Of a DNA stretch of 64,000 nucleotides, positions 35,674 through 45,737 are shown piece by piece. The notes beneath the pieces were generated by a model. The model was not told the origin of the DNA, ran no database searches, and was given only the letters and a program-made list of their open reading frames with translations. Each line of letters begins with the position of its first letter. Position 1 is the stretch's first letter. The stretch comes from Pholiota molesta (Eukaryota; Basidiomycota; Agaricomycetes; Agaricales; Strophariaceae): assembly GCA_014925825.1 (NCBI GenBank), contig JACGCK010000113.1, positions 62,001-126,000 of the forward strand, written 5' to 3'. Both the position numbers and the translations under genes were made by a program.

Positions 35674-35986
35674 ACGGCCCCAAACCCGCCGCTGGCAACT
35701 TCTTTCGCCTGTACATCATTCTTCTCCTTGGCTTCTGGTGCGCGAGACATAAGCTTTCTTTCGATTTTTTATTGACAAGGGACTCAAGACTCAGGACTCA
35801 GCAAGCTGTGGTCACTGGTTAGGTACTAGCTTGAACGAGCTTGCTATATCTGTCTGTTCTTTGATAAAGGACATAATCTGCTGGCGATTTATGACGTTCT
35901 CGGATCTCATCTTCTAACAATTCTGCGCGATGGAAGCCTCCAGGAAGGTGGCCTGCGCGTGGCATCGATTTTATCAACGGAACATA

Positions 35987-36008
35987 TCACGTGTGGGCGC
36001 CTAATGCC
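35987..36008 (+). promoter_or_regulatory. Shared RBR-array motif TCACGTG + GGGCGCCTAAT, unit 1
   Basis: TCACGTG (an E-box core) followed by GGGCGCCTAATGCC lies 124 bases before the start codon. The same pair recurs at 38376-38397, 41336-41358 and 43254-43281, upstream of the other units. Confidence 0.6.
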
Positions 36009-36110
36009 CGACCTGTGTCCTTCAGTCAGACGAGCCCTGGACGAACCCCTCGCCTGGCCATCGATCGCCCTTCCGCTTCGCCCACACTAACCCAGCACGC
36101 CCACCACAGC

Positions 36111-37981
36111 ATGGACGCCGAAACCGCAGCACTCATCGCCGCCCTGGTGCGTGAGGAGGAGGTCGCTGCCCAGGACAGGCGGGTGGCGGAGATGGTGTCG
36201 CGCGGGGAGGAAATACCGCCTTTGACCCCGGAGCAGAGGCGCGTGCACGAGCCTGCCCCCCTGACGCAGCCCGAGTCTCTAGAACCGTGAGTTGTGCCTA
36301 AACAGTTCCGCTTCTGGTGCCGGCGATGACGTCGAACTTTGCACAGTGATGCTGTTGTGGTTCAAGTGAAGCAGCGCGTGGAAGAGACAGAACTTGAGAT
36401 TATCGAAACCCCATCCAGCGCTAATCCATTGCCTGCGGTTCTTCAGCCTGATACGGCCTATGAAAAGGATGCTGATACAGTCGTGCTGAATGCCCCACTC
36501 GCCTTCGAAGACCTCGGACAGGTCCCCGCTGGGCCCACGGCCAAATCCAGCACGAAGGACGATGACCTACACGCTAGCAGCTGGGCCGTGATCACCGACG
36601 CTGCCTATCCGGAAGCGCTGATCACCGCAGAAGAAGCCGCTGTACACGACACCCAACCTGAGATTATCGAAACGCAATCCAGTTATAATCCATTGCCAGC
36701 GGTTCTTCAGCCTGATACGGCCTCCGAAAAGGATGCTGATACAGTCGCGCTGAATACCCCGCTCGCCTTCGAAGACCTCGGCCAGGTCCTCGCTGCGCCC
36801 ACGGCCAAATCCAACACGGACGACGATCATCTATACGCGAGCAGTTGGGCCGCCGCCATGATCACCGATGCGGCATATCTGGAAGCGCTGATCATCTCGG
36901 AAGAAGCCGCGGTGCACGACAGGCTCGCAGCGGAGATGCTGTCGCGGGGAGAGGCGCTGCCGCCTTTGACCCCAGCGCAGAGTCGGCTTTTGGATCCTGC
37001 ATTTAATATGCATCCTGAACTCGCAGTAACGTGAGTAGACGCTGACCATTATCCGATTTGATTTATTTGGTTCTGATGCATGTTTGGACTGCGCAGCGCT
37101 GCAGAAATTTCTCCAGCTGTACAGCAGGTCGAAACGAAGTCGTCTGGAAAGAAAGCCGTCCGTTCTGCAAGTCCTGCCAATAATACACAGGCGTTGTATA
37201 CTACTGTTGACTGGGGTGCACTCGAGGAATATACCGATTGGAATACGAACGCTTCAGTTCTTGCCAATACTCAAAAGCCCCAGCCCGAATTCGACTATCT
37301 TTCTCTGTCTGCCGGCCCAAGTGTTAATCGGAATAAATGGTATCTATCTGATTCATCCATCAATAGGTATTTCAAACTCACATCATTTCCAGGGTTCAAT
37401 GTACCGTCTGCTACGACTCGTTAAAGTACAGCGATGCCTTGCAGACCCCCTGCGACCACAACTACTGCACCAACTGCATCGTCGCCCTCGTCGAAAAGTT
37501 CACACGGGACGAGACGTACTTCCCACTCCGCTGCTGCGAACAACCGATCCCGCCCAGCGCCGTCGACGCCTTCCTCTCCTCCGCACTCCGCGCCACCTTC
37601 GCGCAGAAGCACGCCGAGTTCAGCGTCCCCGCGGCCGACCGCCTCTACTGCGCGCAGCCCGCCTGCTCCGCGTTCCTCGGGTCCGCATCAGCGGAAGGCG
37701 CCAGTGGTGCTGGGGGGACGGGCGCCACCGCCCTCGCGTGCCCCACGTGCGGGCACGCGGTGTGCGTGCGGTGCAGGCAGCCGGCGCACGGCGGCGAGGG
37801 GTGTGCGGCGCACGCGGGCATGGCGCAGCTGCGCGCGCTGGCGCAGGCGCAGCGGTGGCAGACGTGCGTGGGGTGCGGGAGCGTGGTGGAGCGCGTGGAG
37901 GGGTGCTACCATATGACGTGTCGGTGCGGGACGCAGTTCTGCTACCAGTGTGCGGCGCGCTGGAAGACGTGCGCGTGTTAG
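36111..37981 (+). CDS. RBR (RING-between-RING) E3 ubiquitin ligase, unit 1
   Basis: RBR ligases take ubiquitin from an E2 onto a RING2 cysteine before passing it to substrate. Exons 36111-36286, 36347-37030, 37097-37339 and 37393-37981 give 563 residues. The last ~195 residues hold RING1 (VQCTVCYD, CDHNYCTNC, RCCEQPIP), an IBR part (ACPTCGHAVCVRC) and RING2 (CVGCGSVVERVEGCYHMTC, then CGTQFCYQC). The expected catalytic cysteine is the last C of GCYHMTC. The N-terminal half has repeated helical modules of the type ITDAAYLEALI-EEAA-HDRLAAEMLSRGE. An 86-residue stretch is duplicated in tandem (about 36390-36650 and 36651-36912). It is the first unit of a four-unit array. Confidence 0.9.
36390..36912 (+). 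repeat. In-frame tandem duplication inside RBR unit 1
   Basis: Two copies of about 260 bases follow each other within exon 2. Both begin near EIIET and run through NPLPAVLQPDTA, EKDADTV, FEDLGQV, ASSWA and ITDAAY to EEAAVHD. They differ at about a fifth of residues, so the duplication is not brand new. Other units carry only one copy or none. Confidence 0.8.
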
Positions 37982-38375
37982 CGGGTGATGGGGGTGTTCG
38001 GGGCTGTGGGAATGCATGCATGTCGGCGACGAGCGATCGAAAATATCATTTTTTTCACAAATCTCTCAGGCTATGCTTTGTGATTTATTGGGGTCAGGCT
38101 GCTGGAATTGCGAGCTTCAAGATCCCCCTTCTTCTGAATTCTTATTGACATGATTAACCCATTCGATCCAATAGCGAAACTGACTTTTTTTGATGGTCAG
38201 GACTCTGGATTCTGGGCAGGTAACTTGAACGAGCTGCAATATCTACCTGTTCTTTGATGCAGGACATATTCTGTCGGCGACTTATGGAGCTCTCGGATCT
38301 CATCTTTTGAGGTTTCCGCGCGCCGGAAGCCTCCTGGAAGGTGGTAGGTGCGTGGCATCGATTCAGCATGGAACA

Positions 38376-38397
38376 TCACGTGTGGGCGCCTAATGCC
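38376..38397 (+). promoter_or_regulatory. Shared RBR-array motif, unit 2
   Basis: TCACGTG followed directly by TGGGCGCCTAATGCC, 133 bases before the start of the RBR-reverse transcriptase fusion. The whole flank (38190-38508) is homologous to that of unit 1. Confidence 0.6.
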
Positions 38398-38508
38398 CAA
38401 CTCGTGTAGACGAACCCCTCGCCTGGCCATCGATCGCCCTTCCGCTTCACGCCACCATCTCGCGTATCAGCCCGATTCGCCCACATCAACCCTGCACGAC
38501 CACCCAGC

Positions 38509-40796
38509 ATGGACGCCGAGACCGCAGCGCTCATTGCCGACCTGCTCGCCGAGGATGAAGTCGCTGCCCAGGACAGGCGGGTGGCGGAGATGGTGTCGCG
38601 CGGGGAGGAAATACCGCCCTTAACCCCGGAGCAGCAGCGCGTGCACGACACCGCCCTGATCACCGATGCCGCTTATCTGGAAGCGCTGATCACAGCAGCA
38701 GAAGCCGCGGCACACGACAGACTTGCGGCGGAAATGCTATCGCGGGGAGAGGCACTGCCGCCCCAGACCCCAGCGCAGAGTCGGCTTTCGGATCCTGTTT
38801 TCAATATGCATCCTGGCCTTGCTGCAAGGTAAGTAGGGCTCGGCGGTAACAGATGTTTTATATTCCGTTCTGATGTTCATTTGGATTGTGCAGCGCTGCT
38901 GCTGCGATAAGTTCTCCCGCGGCTACAGATCCAAGTGTTAATCAGGAAATGTTGGCGCGAGGGCTTCGGCCTAAGTTCCTCCGCTATAATTTGTGGACCG
39001 CTGGCGAGCACCCAACTTCTCATTCCGTCGCTGAGTGGACCGAAACAGCCGTGCCACTTCCATCCATACCCCAGAGCGAATTGGATGACCCTATCGTTAA
39101 GAATACCATAGAAGAGAATCCCCATTTATTCAAAATTGTTACACCTATCAACGTTGACCGCTTCGAAGAATTACTACAAGGTCACCCCAATCCCACATTT
39201 GTCGCTTCTGTCTGCCGCGGCCTCCGCGAGGGCTTCTGGCCTTGGGCCGATACCCACAAGGATGGCTACCCGGTTATCTTCGACGCTTCCCAACGCCCGC
39301 CTCGCGACGAACGAAAAGCCGCGTTTTTAGAAACCCAGCGTCAAGTAGAAATCGACAAAGATCGTTTTTCCCTGCCTTTTGGCCCTGATCTCCTCCCTGG
39401 AATGTACAGTATGCCTGTGCACGCTGTTCCCAAATCAAATTCAGAAGACTTCCGCATGGTGACTGATCAGAGCGCTGGGGAATATTCCCTTAATTCTATG
39501 ATTCCCCGCGACGTGACTTCAGGCTATCCACTCGACAATATGAAGCACTTAGGCGAGATCCTCCTCCATATCCGCAAAACCGAAGGCGACAGGGAGTTGG
39601 TCATGTTCAAATCCGACGTCGCGGAGGCTTATCGCCTAATGCCCGTTCATCCTCACTGGCAGATCAAGCAGGTCAATACCATCAATGGATCCAGGAATGT
39701 CGATAGGAACAACGCCTTCGGTGGAAGAGGCTCGGGGTGCATTTGGATCGCCTTTAACGGACTGGTTACCTGGATTGCTGTCCATGTCAAGGGCCTCGTC
39801 TGGTTGCGCGTCTACTCAGATGACTCGTTCATGCCCGAATGGAGCGACCGCCTTACTTGGGACCCGGTGATGGAGAAAGAAATCCCATCCAGCCAATTCC
39901 AGCTTCTCGAACTCTGGAGGGAGTTGGGTATTCCTTACAAGGAAAAGAAGCAGCTGTCCGGTTCTCCACTTACCATCATTGGAATTGACGTTGACCCGAA
40001 TGCGATGACACTTACTTTACCTTCCCAGAGGCGAGAGAATTTGTTGGAAGAAATCGCCAAATTTTGTGACTTACCAGAAGGATACCGCGGAGGCGATCAC
40101 GACATTCGTCGTTGGCAACGTCTCGGGGGTTGGTTGAATTGGGCCTTCAACGTCTTCCCCCTGCTTCGACCATGCCTTAATAACTTCTTTCTTCAAATCG
40201 CAGGGAAAGATGATCCAGACCAGACCATCTTGCCGAATATTCTAGTGCGCCACGATTTAGAATGGGCCGCAGATCACATTCGAGCATCTGATGGTGTCCA
40301 TCTGCTTCGTTCTTTGGACTGGAGTGTAGATGACGCCGATGGTCAAATATTCTGCGACGCTTGCCTCGATGGCATGGGCTTCTGGTATCCAGCTTTGGAT
40401 ATTGGATTTTACTCACCAGTGCCCCTCACGGCGAGTGACGAGTTCGTCTCAGTGTATCAAGCTCTTTGTGTGTTGTCCGCCCTTGAACACACTGCTTCAT
40501 TCTATCCTACTCCGAGTCGTCTCGTCATTTTCACCAATGACACGGTCATAGTCAACATGTTCGCATCGCTGCACGCGCAACCCAAATACAACGACACCCT
40601 CAAGGCTTCGGTAGATATACTTCTCGCTACGAAACATCAACTTCGTGTTCTCCACGTTCCCGGCAATCGTAACGACGTCGCCAATGCCATTTCCTCTCAT
40701 AACTTTGCACGCGCATTGGGTATACGTCCAGAACTCACTGTCCACGATTTTCAACCCCCTCGAGTGACTATTCAAGTTGCGGCAGCGAGGTTATGA
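38509..40796 (+). CDS. RBR N-terminus fused to reverse transcriptase-RNase H
   Basis: Exons 38509-38828 and 38894-40796 give 740 residues. The first ~110 residues (MDAETAALIADLLAEDE and EMVSRGEEIPPLTPEQ) are the N-terminal module of RBR unit 1, and the intron sits at the matching site. After a short linker ending in DPSVN, which corresponds to GPSVN just before RING1 in unit 1, the sequence becomes a retroelement polymerase. It shows VPKSNSEDFRMVTDQSAGEY, an Asp-containing FKSDVAEAYRLMPVHPHWQ, FGGRGSG, and the active-site box YSDD at residues 414-417. An RNase H-like part follows (FCDACLDGMGFW with Asp595, TNDTVIV, HVPGNRNDVANAIS). No stop or frameshift interrupts ~630 codons. The type looks DIRS-like; that label is tentative. 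No RING domain remains. Confidence 0.82.
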
Positions 40797-41485
40797 TTTC
40801 TTCTGAGACAAGCGTCAGGCGGCCTGTTCTCATCCGTCTTGATTACTCCTCACGTCACTATTTCCCGTTCATCTTGCCCTATTCTAGTTTCTTCTCGAGC
40901 GTGACTTCCCTTTCTACTTTCTCATTGCCTTCTCACTTCGTTTCATTTTTACGTTAAAAAGAAAAAACACATTAGTTATATTGTCTTCTCATAGGGCTTA
41001 TAGCCGTACCGTACACCGGACAATACGAATGTCCACCTTGTCCCCGCCTGCAGGAAGAGGAGATTAATTAGTAATGACCCAAAAGCTTGCACATCGGCCC
41101 TCGGGGACGAACGATCGACAGTATGTATATTGTTTTCTTACAAATCTATCAATATGTTTTTGAGTTTTGTGATTTTTTGGGGCCAGGCTACTGGAGTAGC
41201 GAGCTGGAAGAACTCCCTGTCCTTCCCAGGGCGGATAAATTCATCTCCCAGTAAATGAAGCAAATTTTTCTAGTCTCATCTAACGTTTCCAGGCGAAGAA
41301 AGATCCATTCTCTCGATTTATCAATAGAACACGTTTCACGTGTGCCGTGGGCGCCTAACGCTAGTTCTGCCTCGTGCCCTTGGGCAGATGCACACCTTGC
41401 ATCATGACGCTTCGGCCTCATTGGCCTCATTGCAGAGAGTTTTCCCAAGCCGCCTTACCTATATTAACCCAGCACGACCACCGAC
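40797..41485. other. Flank between units 2 and 3, with RBR 3' flank remnant
   Basis: After the fusion stop comes a T/C-rich stretch and an A-rich run (about 40955-40970). From about 41099 to 41225 the sequence matches the 3' flank of unit 1 (about 38019-38140), including GGG(G)CCAGGCT-CTGGA-T-GCGAGCT. Then comes the promoter block of unit 3. A weak match to the dispersed repeat lies at about 41070-41115. Confidence 0.55.
41336..41358 (+). promoter_or_regulatory. Shared RBR-array motif, unit 3
   Basis: TCACGTG followed after seven bases by GGGCGCCTAA. It is kept although the downstream start codon at the homologous position has been lost. Confidence 0.5.
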
Positions 41486-41567
41486 AAGGACACCGAATCT
41501 GCAGCGTCTGTTGCTCTAACTCCTGCGTGAAGAGGAAGGCGCTACTCAGGATACGCTGGTGGCAGAG

Positions 41568-43074
41568 ATGGGTTCACACCGACAAGTGTTTCCGCCCCAA
41601 ACGTCGGCGCAGAGTCGCGCGTACTATCCTAGCCCGCTGATCCATTCCGATGTTCCTTCAACGTGAGTTGTTCCTGAAAGCATATCCGTATTTGGTGCTG
41701 ACAGCGAAGTCGAACTTTTCAGGGGTGCCGTTGTGGCACAACCCATGCAGCACGTAGAAGAGAGAGAATCCAGAATCGTCGACAACTATTACAGTTCCAA
41801 ATTGTTTCCTACGGCACTTCAACCTGATATAAACGATGCAGTGGATGCAGATATAGCTGCGCGTATTGCTGAGCGTGGCTTTGAAGATCTTAGAGAACTC
41901 CTCACTGGGCTAAAGGGAAAACCAAGCAAGGAGGATTACCTCTACGCCAACATCTGGCTCGCTGCTTTGATGACCGATGCTGCGTATTTGGAAGCGCTCA
42001 CCCCAGCTGAACAAGCAGCTGTACACAATAGGCTGGTCGCGGAAGTACTGTCGCGAGGAGGGGAGTCGGCTTCCCAACCGATGGCGCAGAGCCGCCTGGA
42101 GAACCCTGCTTTTGACATGCGTCCTGACCTTGGTGTAACGTGAGTAGGCCGCAAAATTTGTGTTCTATGCTGATGCTCGTTTGAATCGCGCAGTGCTGAT
42201 ACGCTTTCTCCAGCCGCAAAGCGATATGGAAAGCAGCCGTCTGGTAGATCGGCCGACCTCTCTAGAAATCCATTTTTTACCCAAGAGTTGCACCCTACCC
42301 TTAGCCGGGCTCCATTTGAGGAGTATACTGATTGGAATAAAAATGTTTCGGCCCTTGCCAACATTCGGAAGCGTAAGTTCGAAATTGATGACCTTACTCT
42401 AGCACCAGGTCCAAGTGTTGATCGAAATAAATGGTAGTTGTTGAATTCATCAGGCGATACGACTTTCTAACTAAATAATCTACAGGGTTCAATGTATTGC
42501 CTGCTGCGACTCCTTGAAGTACAAAGATGCTCTACAAACCCCCTGCGATCACAACTACTGCACCACCTGTGTCATCTTCCTCGTGGAGAAGTTTACGCAG
42601 GACGAGACGTACTTTCCACTCCGTTGCTGTGAGAAACCCATCCCAACCAACGACATCATCCCTTTGATCTCATCTGCACTATGCACAACGTTCCTGCAAA
42701 AACACGCCGAGTTCAGCGTTCCCGCAAAGGACCGCATCTACTGCGCGCAACCCGCCTGCTCCACGTTCCTCGGATCATCAAAAGGCATCGCTTGGACAGC
42801 CATCGTGTGTCCTAAGTGCAAATGCGCGACGTGCGTACGCTGCAAGCAGGTGGCGCACGTCGGCGAGGACTGCGTCGTGCATGCGAGCACGGTGCAACTC
42901 CGGATGCTGGCGCAGAGGGAAGGGTGGCAGATGTGCCCGGGCTGCCGTGTCGTCGTGGAACGCACCACGGGCTGCCGTGAGATGAGATGCAGGTGTGGGA
43001 CGCAGTTCTGCTACCAATGTGGGGCACGTTGGAAGAACTACCACACGTGTATTAAAAGGCGACGTCGACCTTGA
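41568..43074 (+). CDS. RBR E3 ubiquitin ligase, unit 3, degenerate 5' end
   Basis: With the start at the ATG at 41568, exons 41568-41662, 41723-42139, 42194-42433 and 42486-43074 give 446 residues. At the position of the normal start (about 41486) the codon ATG of unit 1 reads AAG, and a one-base shift plus stop follows near 41520, so the N-terminal module is truncated or the gene is damaged. The rest is open: RING1 (VQCIACCD, CDHNYCTTC, RCCEKPIP), IBR (CPKCKCATCVRCKQ) and RING2 (CPGCRVVVERTTGCREMRC, CGTQFCYQC). The histidine next to the catalytic cysteine in unit 1 (YHMTC) is Glu here (REMRC). Confidence 0.75.
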
Positions 43075-43253
43075 ACGAATGAACGATTAGAACCTAATGT
43101 TGGAGACAAATGCAGACGGTGGACATTATGTATTATCCATCATAGAAGTTAGCATGTCTTCTTACTTATCTGCGCGAGAATAAAAGACTCAAGAAAGTTC
43201 AAAGCTGGGAAAGTTCCTTCATCGATTGTGATCGATAGACTGCGTTACTAGTA

Positions 43254-43281
43254 TCACGTGCAGAAGCGACGGGCGCTTAAT
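43254..43281 (+). promoter_or_regulatory. Shared RBR-array motif, unit 4
   Basis: TCACGTG and, ten bases on, GGGCGCTTAAT. This is the most diverged of the four copies. Confidence 0.45.
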
Positions 43282-43441
43282 CTTACCTGTTTGTTCAATG
43301 AAAAGCCGGCCTCGCTTCGACTACCGCAGCGGTGTAATCTGATATATCACCCAATCCCGCGATATGGCATATCTCTATGCGTCCACTCTCTCATCCGCAT
43401 CTGCTGAGTTTCACGCAAATCAGCCGACTGCGACGAACGAC

Positions 43442-45021
43442 ATGGACGCCGATACAGCCGCATTAATCGCTCGGTTGGCTCTCGAGGACATGGAAGAGTT
43501 CTTGACTGGTGGAACCAAAGGCAAATCGCGCGCTGACGCTCCACTTTCAGATGAACAGTATGCCTGCAAACTACAATCGGAGACCTTTCAGGAGTGGATA
43601 CAGGCATCTGAGGATGCGAAATATACTAAAAGTTGGGAAGACGGCTTGAGGATTAATGCCGCTTTTTTGGAGGCAGCAATCGTAGCTGAGGAAGCTGCCA
43701 TCCAGGACAGGCGTGCGGCAGAGATGGTCTCACGTGGAGAAGCGCTACCGCCACCAACGGCGGCCCAGAGACGCCTTGAGAACCCTGCCTTTGTCATGCA
43801 TCCTGCGTTTCCAGTAGCGTGAGTAGGCCTTGTTTGGGCATTTGCATTGCTTGCTGTTTCTTATTTTATACGCATAGCGCACCCACTCCTGATACGGTTA
43901 CTGCAGACAGATTCTCTGTCAAAGTTGTCGACAGTCTCAAGGATAGTGAATTTAATAGTGACGACTGGTCTACCCGCAACTCTGAGGAACTCGATGAGAG
44001 TTTCCACGGCTGGCTCGAAAAACGTACTGACTGGATCCACGGCGGGCTCGAAGAATATACTGACTGGGATTTGAACGCTTCGCTCTTCGCCCAGTTTGAG
44101 TTTCAGAAGAACAAGTCCAATTTTGGCGCCGATTCTTCGGCCCCGGACCAAGCGTCAACCGGAATAGATTGTATGTAGTATCTAACATATCTCAACGAGC
44201 TCGTCAGCTAAATCTCTTACAGGGTTGATTGTGCGATCTGCCAGGACGATACTTTGCCGTACAGCAAGGCTTTACATGCTCCGTGTGAGCATGACTACTG
44301 CGGCGAGTGTGTTACGCACCTTGTCGAAAGCTTTATTCGGGACGAATCATTATTCCCACTCCGATGTTGCAAACAGCCCATTCCAATCACCGATATCGAC
44401 CGCTTTATCTCACCTACGCTGCGCGCTGAATTTTTGAAAAAGCACGACGAATTCAGCGTTCTATCAAAGGACCGTCTTTATTGTTTCGAGCCCACCTGCT
44501 CCGCGTTTCTTGGGTCGACGGAGGGGCTTGGTGTCTCCGGCGTTGTGTGTCCTGCCTGCGCTCGCGCAACCTGTCCGCGCTGCAAACAAGCTGAGCATAT
44601 CGGCGAGGACTGCGTCGTTAATGCAGCAACCCTCGCGGTACGCGCACTTGGGCGTGAACAGGGCTGGCAGATCTGCCCCCAGTGCGACACCATGGTCGAG
44701 CTCAGCTTCGGCTGCTACCACATGATCTGCAGATGCCAAGCGCAGTTCTGCTACCTCTGCGCGGTTCCTTGGAAGAACTGCGAATGCGCGCAGTGGGATG
44801 AGGCACGGCTCATTGAGACAGCGAAGCAGAGGATGGAAAACGAGCTTGGAGCACGGGCTGTACGGGCGATGGCCACAGAGGCCAGGGTGCGGTATGTGCA
44901 GCGCCGAGCTGAGGTTTTACGCGTCAATCATTACTGTGAACGGCATGTTTGGGGGTATCGTGCTGGAGGCGGAGAATGTCAAGAATGCAATCATCATCTT
45001 GAAAGATACCTTCTGGTATAG
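43442..45021 (+). CDS. RBR E3 ubiquitin ligase, unit 4, with apparent frameshift
   Basis: Exon 1 is 43442-43818, exon 2 starts at 43878 and exon 3 is 44223-45021. The RBR part is complete: RING1 (CAICQDD, CEHDYCGEC, RCCKQPIP), IBR (CPACARATCPRCKQ) and RING2 (CPQCDTMVELSFGCYHMIC, CQAQFCYLC). An extra C-terminal Cys/His motif (CERHVWGY, CQECNHH) is missing from unit 1. Near 44139-44145 (GGCCCCGG) one base appears to be missing, because the PSVNRN segment before the canonical GTATGT donor (44171) is in another frame. A weak donor at 44154 (GTCAAC) would instead keep the frame (483 residues). An upstream in-frame ATG at 43364 is less likely, since all units start MDA. Confidence 0.78.
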
Positions 45022-45737
45022 TGGTCATAATTTTCCAATTTTCAACACTAATAAAAATCTTGCCTTTATCATCAGATTTGCGCACACTGCTCCTTTCTCG
45101 CTTGCGTCCGCTGTACGAGAAATCGGTTGTAAGTGTACAGAACGCGAATGTAACCGCCTGTCATGGTCGACATTCGAGTATGTTGTCGTCATATTTGCCA
45201 TGAAGAAACGTTGGGTACGAAATAGATCGATGCCCTTGAGTACTAAACCCAAAAAAATAGTTCCTAGAAATCGTGTAGTTGTTGGCTCCAGAGATGTCAT
45301 AAACCAAGTAATAGCTCCAAGTTAGGAGAAGAGAGATTTCCCCTTGGAGGCTGCCTCTCAATCACTAAGGGAGTGAAGAATAGGACTAGAGCATTCGATA
45401 TCGTACACCTTCAGAGTTCAGGAATTTCGGGAGTCAGGACTGGATATAAGGAAAGAGCGTGGACTTGTAATGAAAGTTGTTGCTTCAATGCCATCAACTG
45501 GCGCATCCTTGGACTGATCATTAGGTACAAGTCCTGGCAGAATAGTATGATGGTGAATTTGGAAGTCAGGGAGGAAGAAGCTGGAAGAAGTAAACGTGGC
45601 GGAAAATGAATTAAAGTTTTATTTAATATTTTGAAGGTGCCTGTTTCCCACGTGACGGAACGATGACAAATCAATTGTTGAGAAGAAAGGAGCGAGGCGA
45701 GAACGAAGGTTGGCCTGCGATCTTGTTCTTGACCTCG
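45022..45737. other. Intergenic region
   Basis: No gene is supported. A CACGTGACGG site lies at about 45650-45659, close to the CNOT11 gene, whose 5' end may start here (an in-frame ATG is at 45663). Confidence 0.4.

Larger units (their letters stand above)
35570..36110. other. Divergent promoter region with repeat copy B and RBR promoter block
   Basis: This holds the 5' leader of the MICOS gene, including dispersed repeat copy B, and the promoter of RBR unit 1. From about 35840 on it is homologous to the region upstream of the next unit (38190-38508). Confidence 0.6.

Noticed and set aside
36111..43074. Treating the four RBR units as assembly duplicates
   Set aside because: They differ in exon structure, RING residues, tails and flanks far beyond what misassembly of one locus would give.
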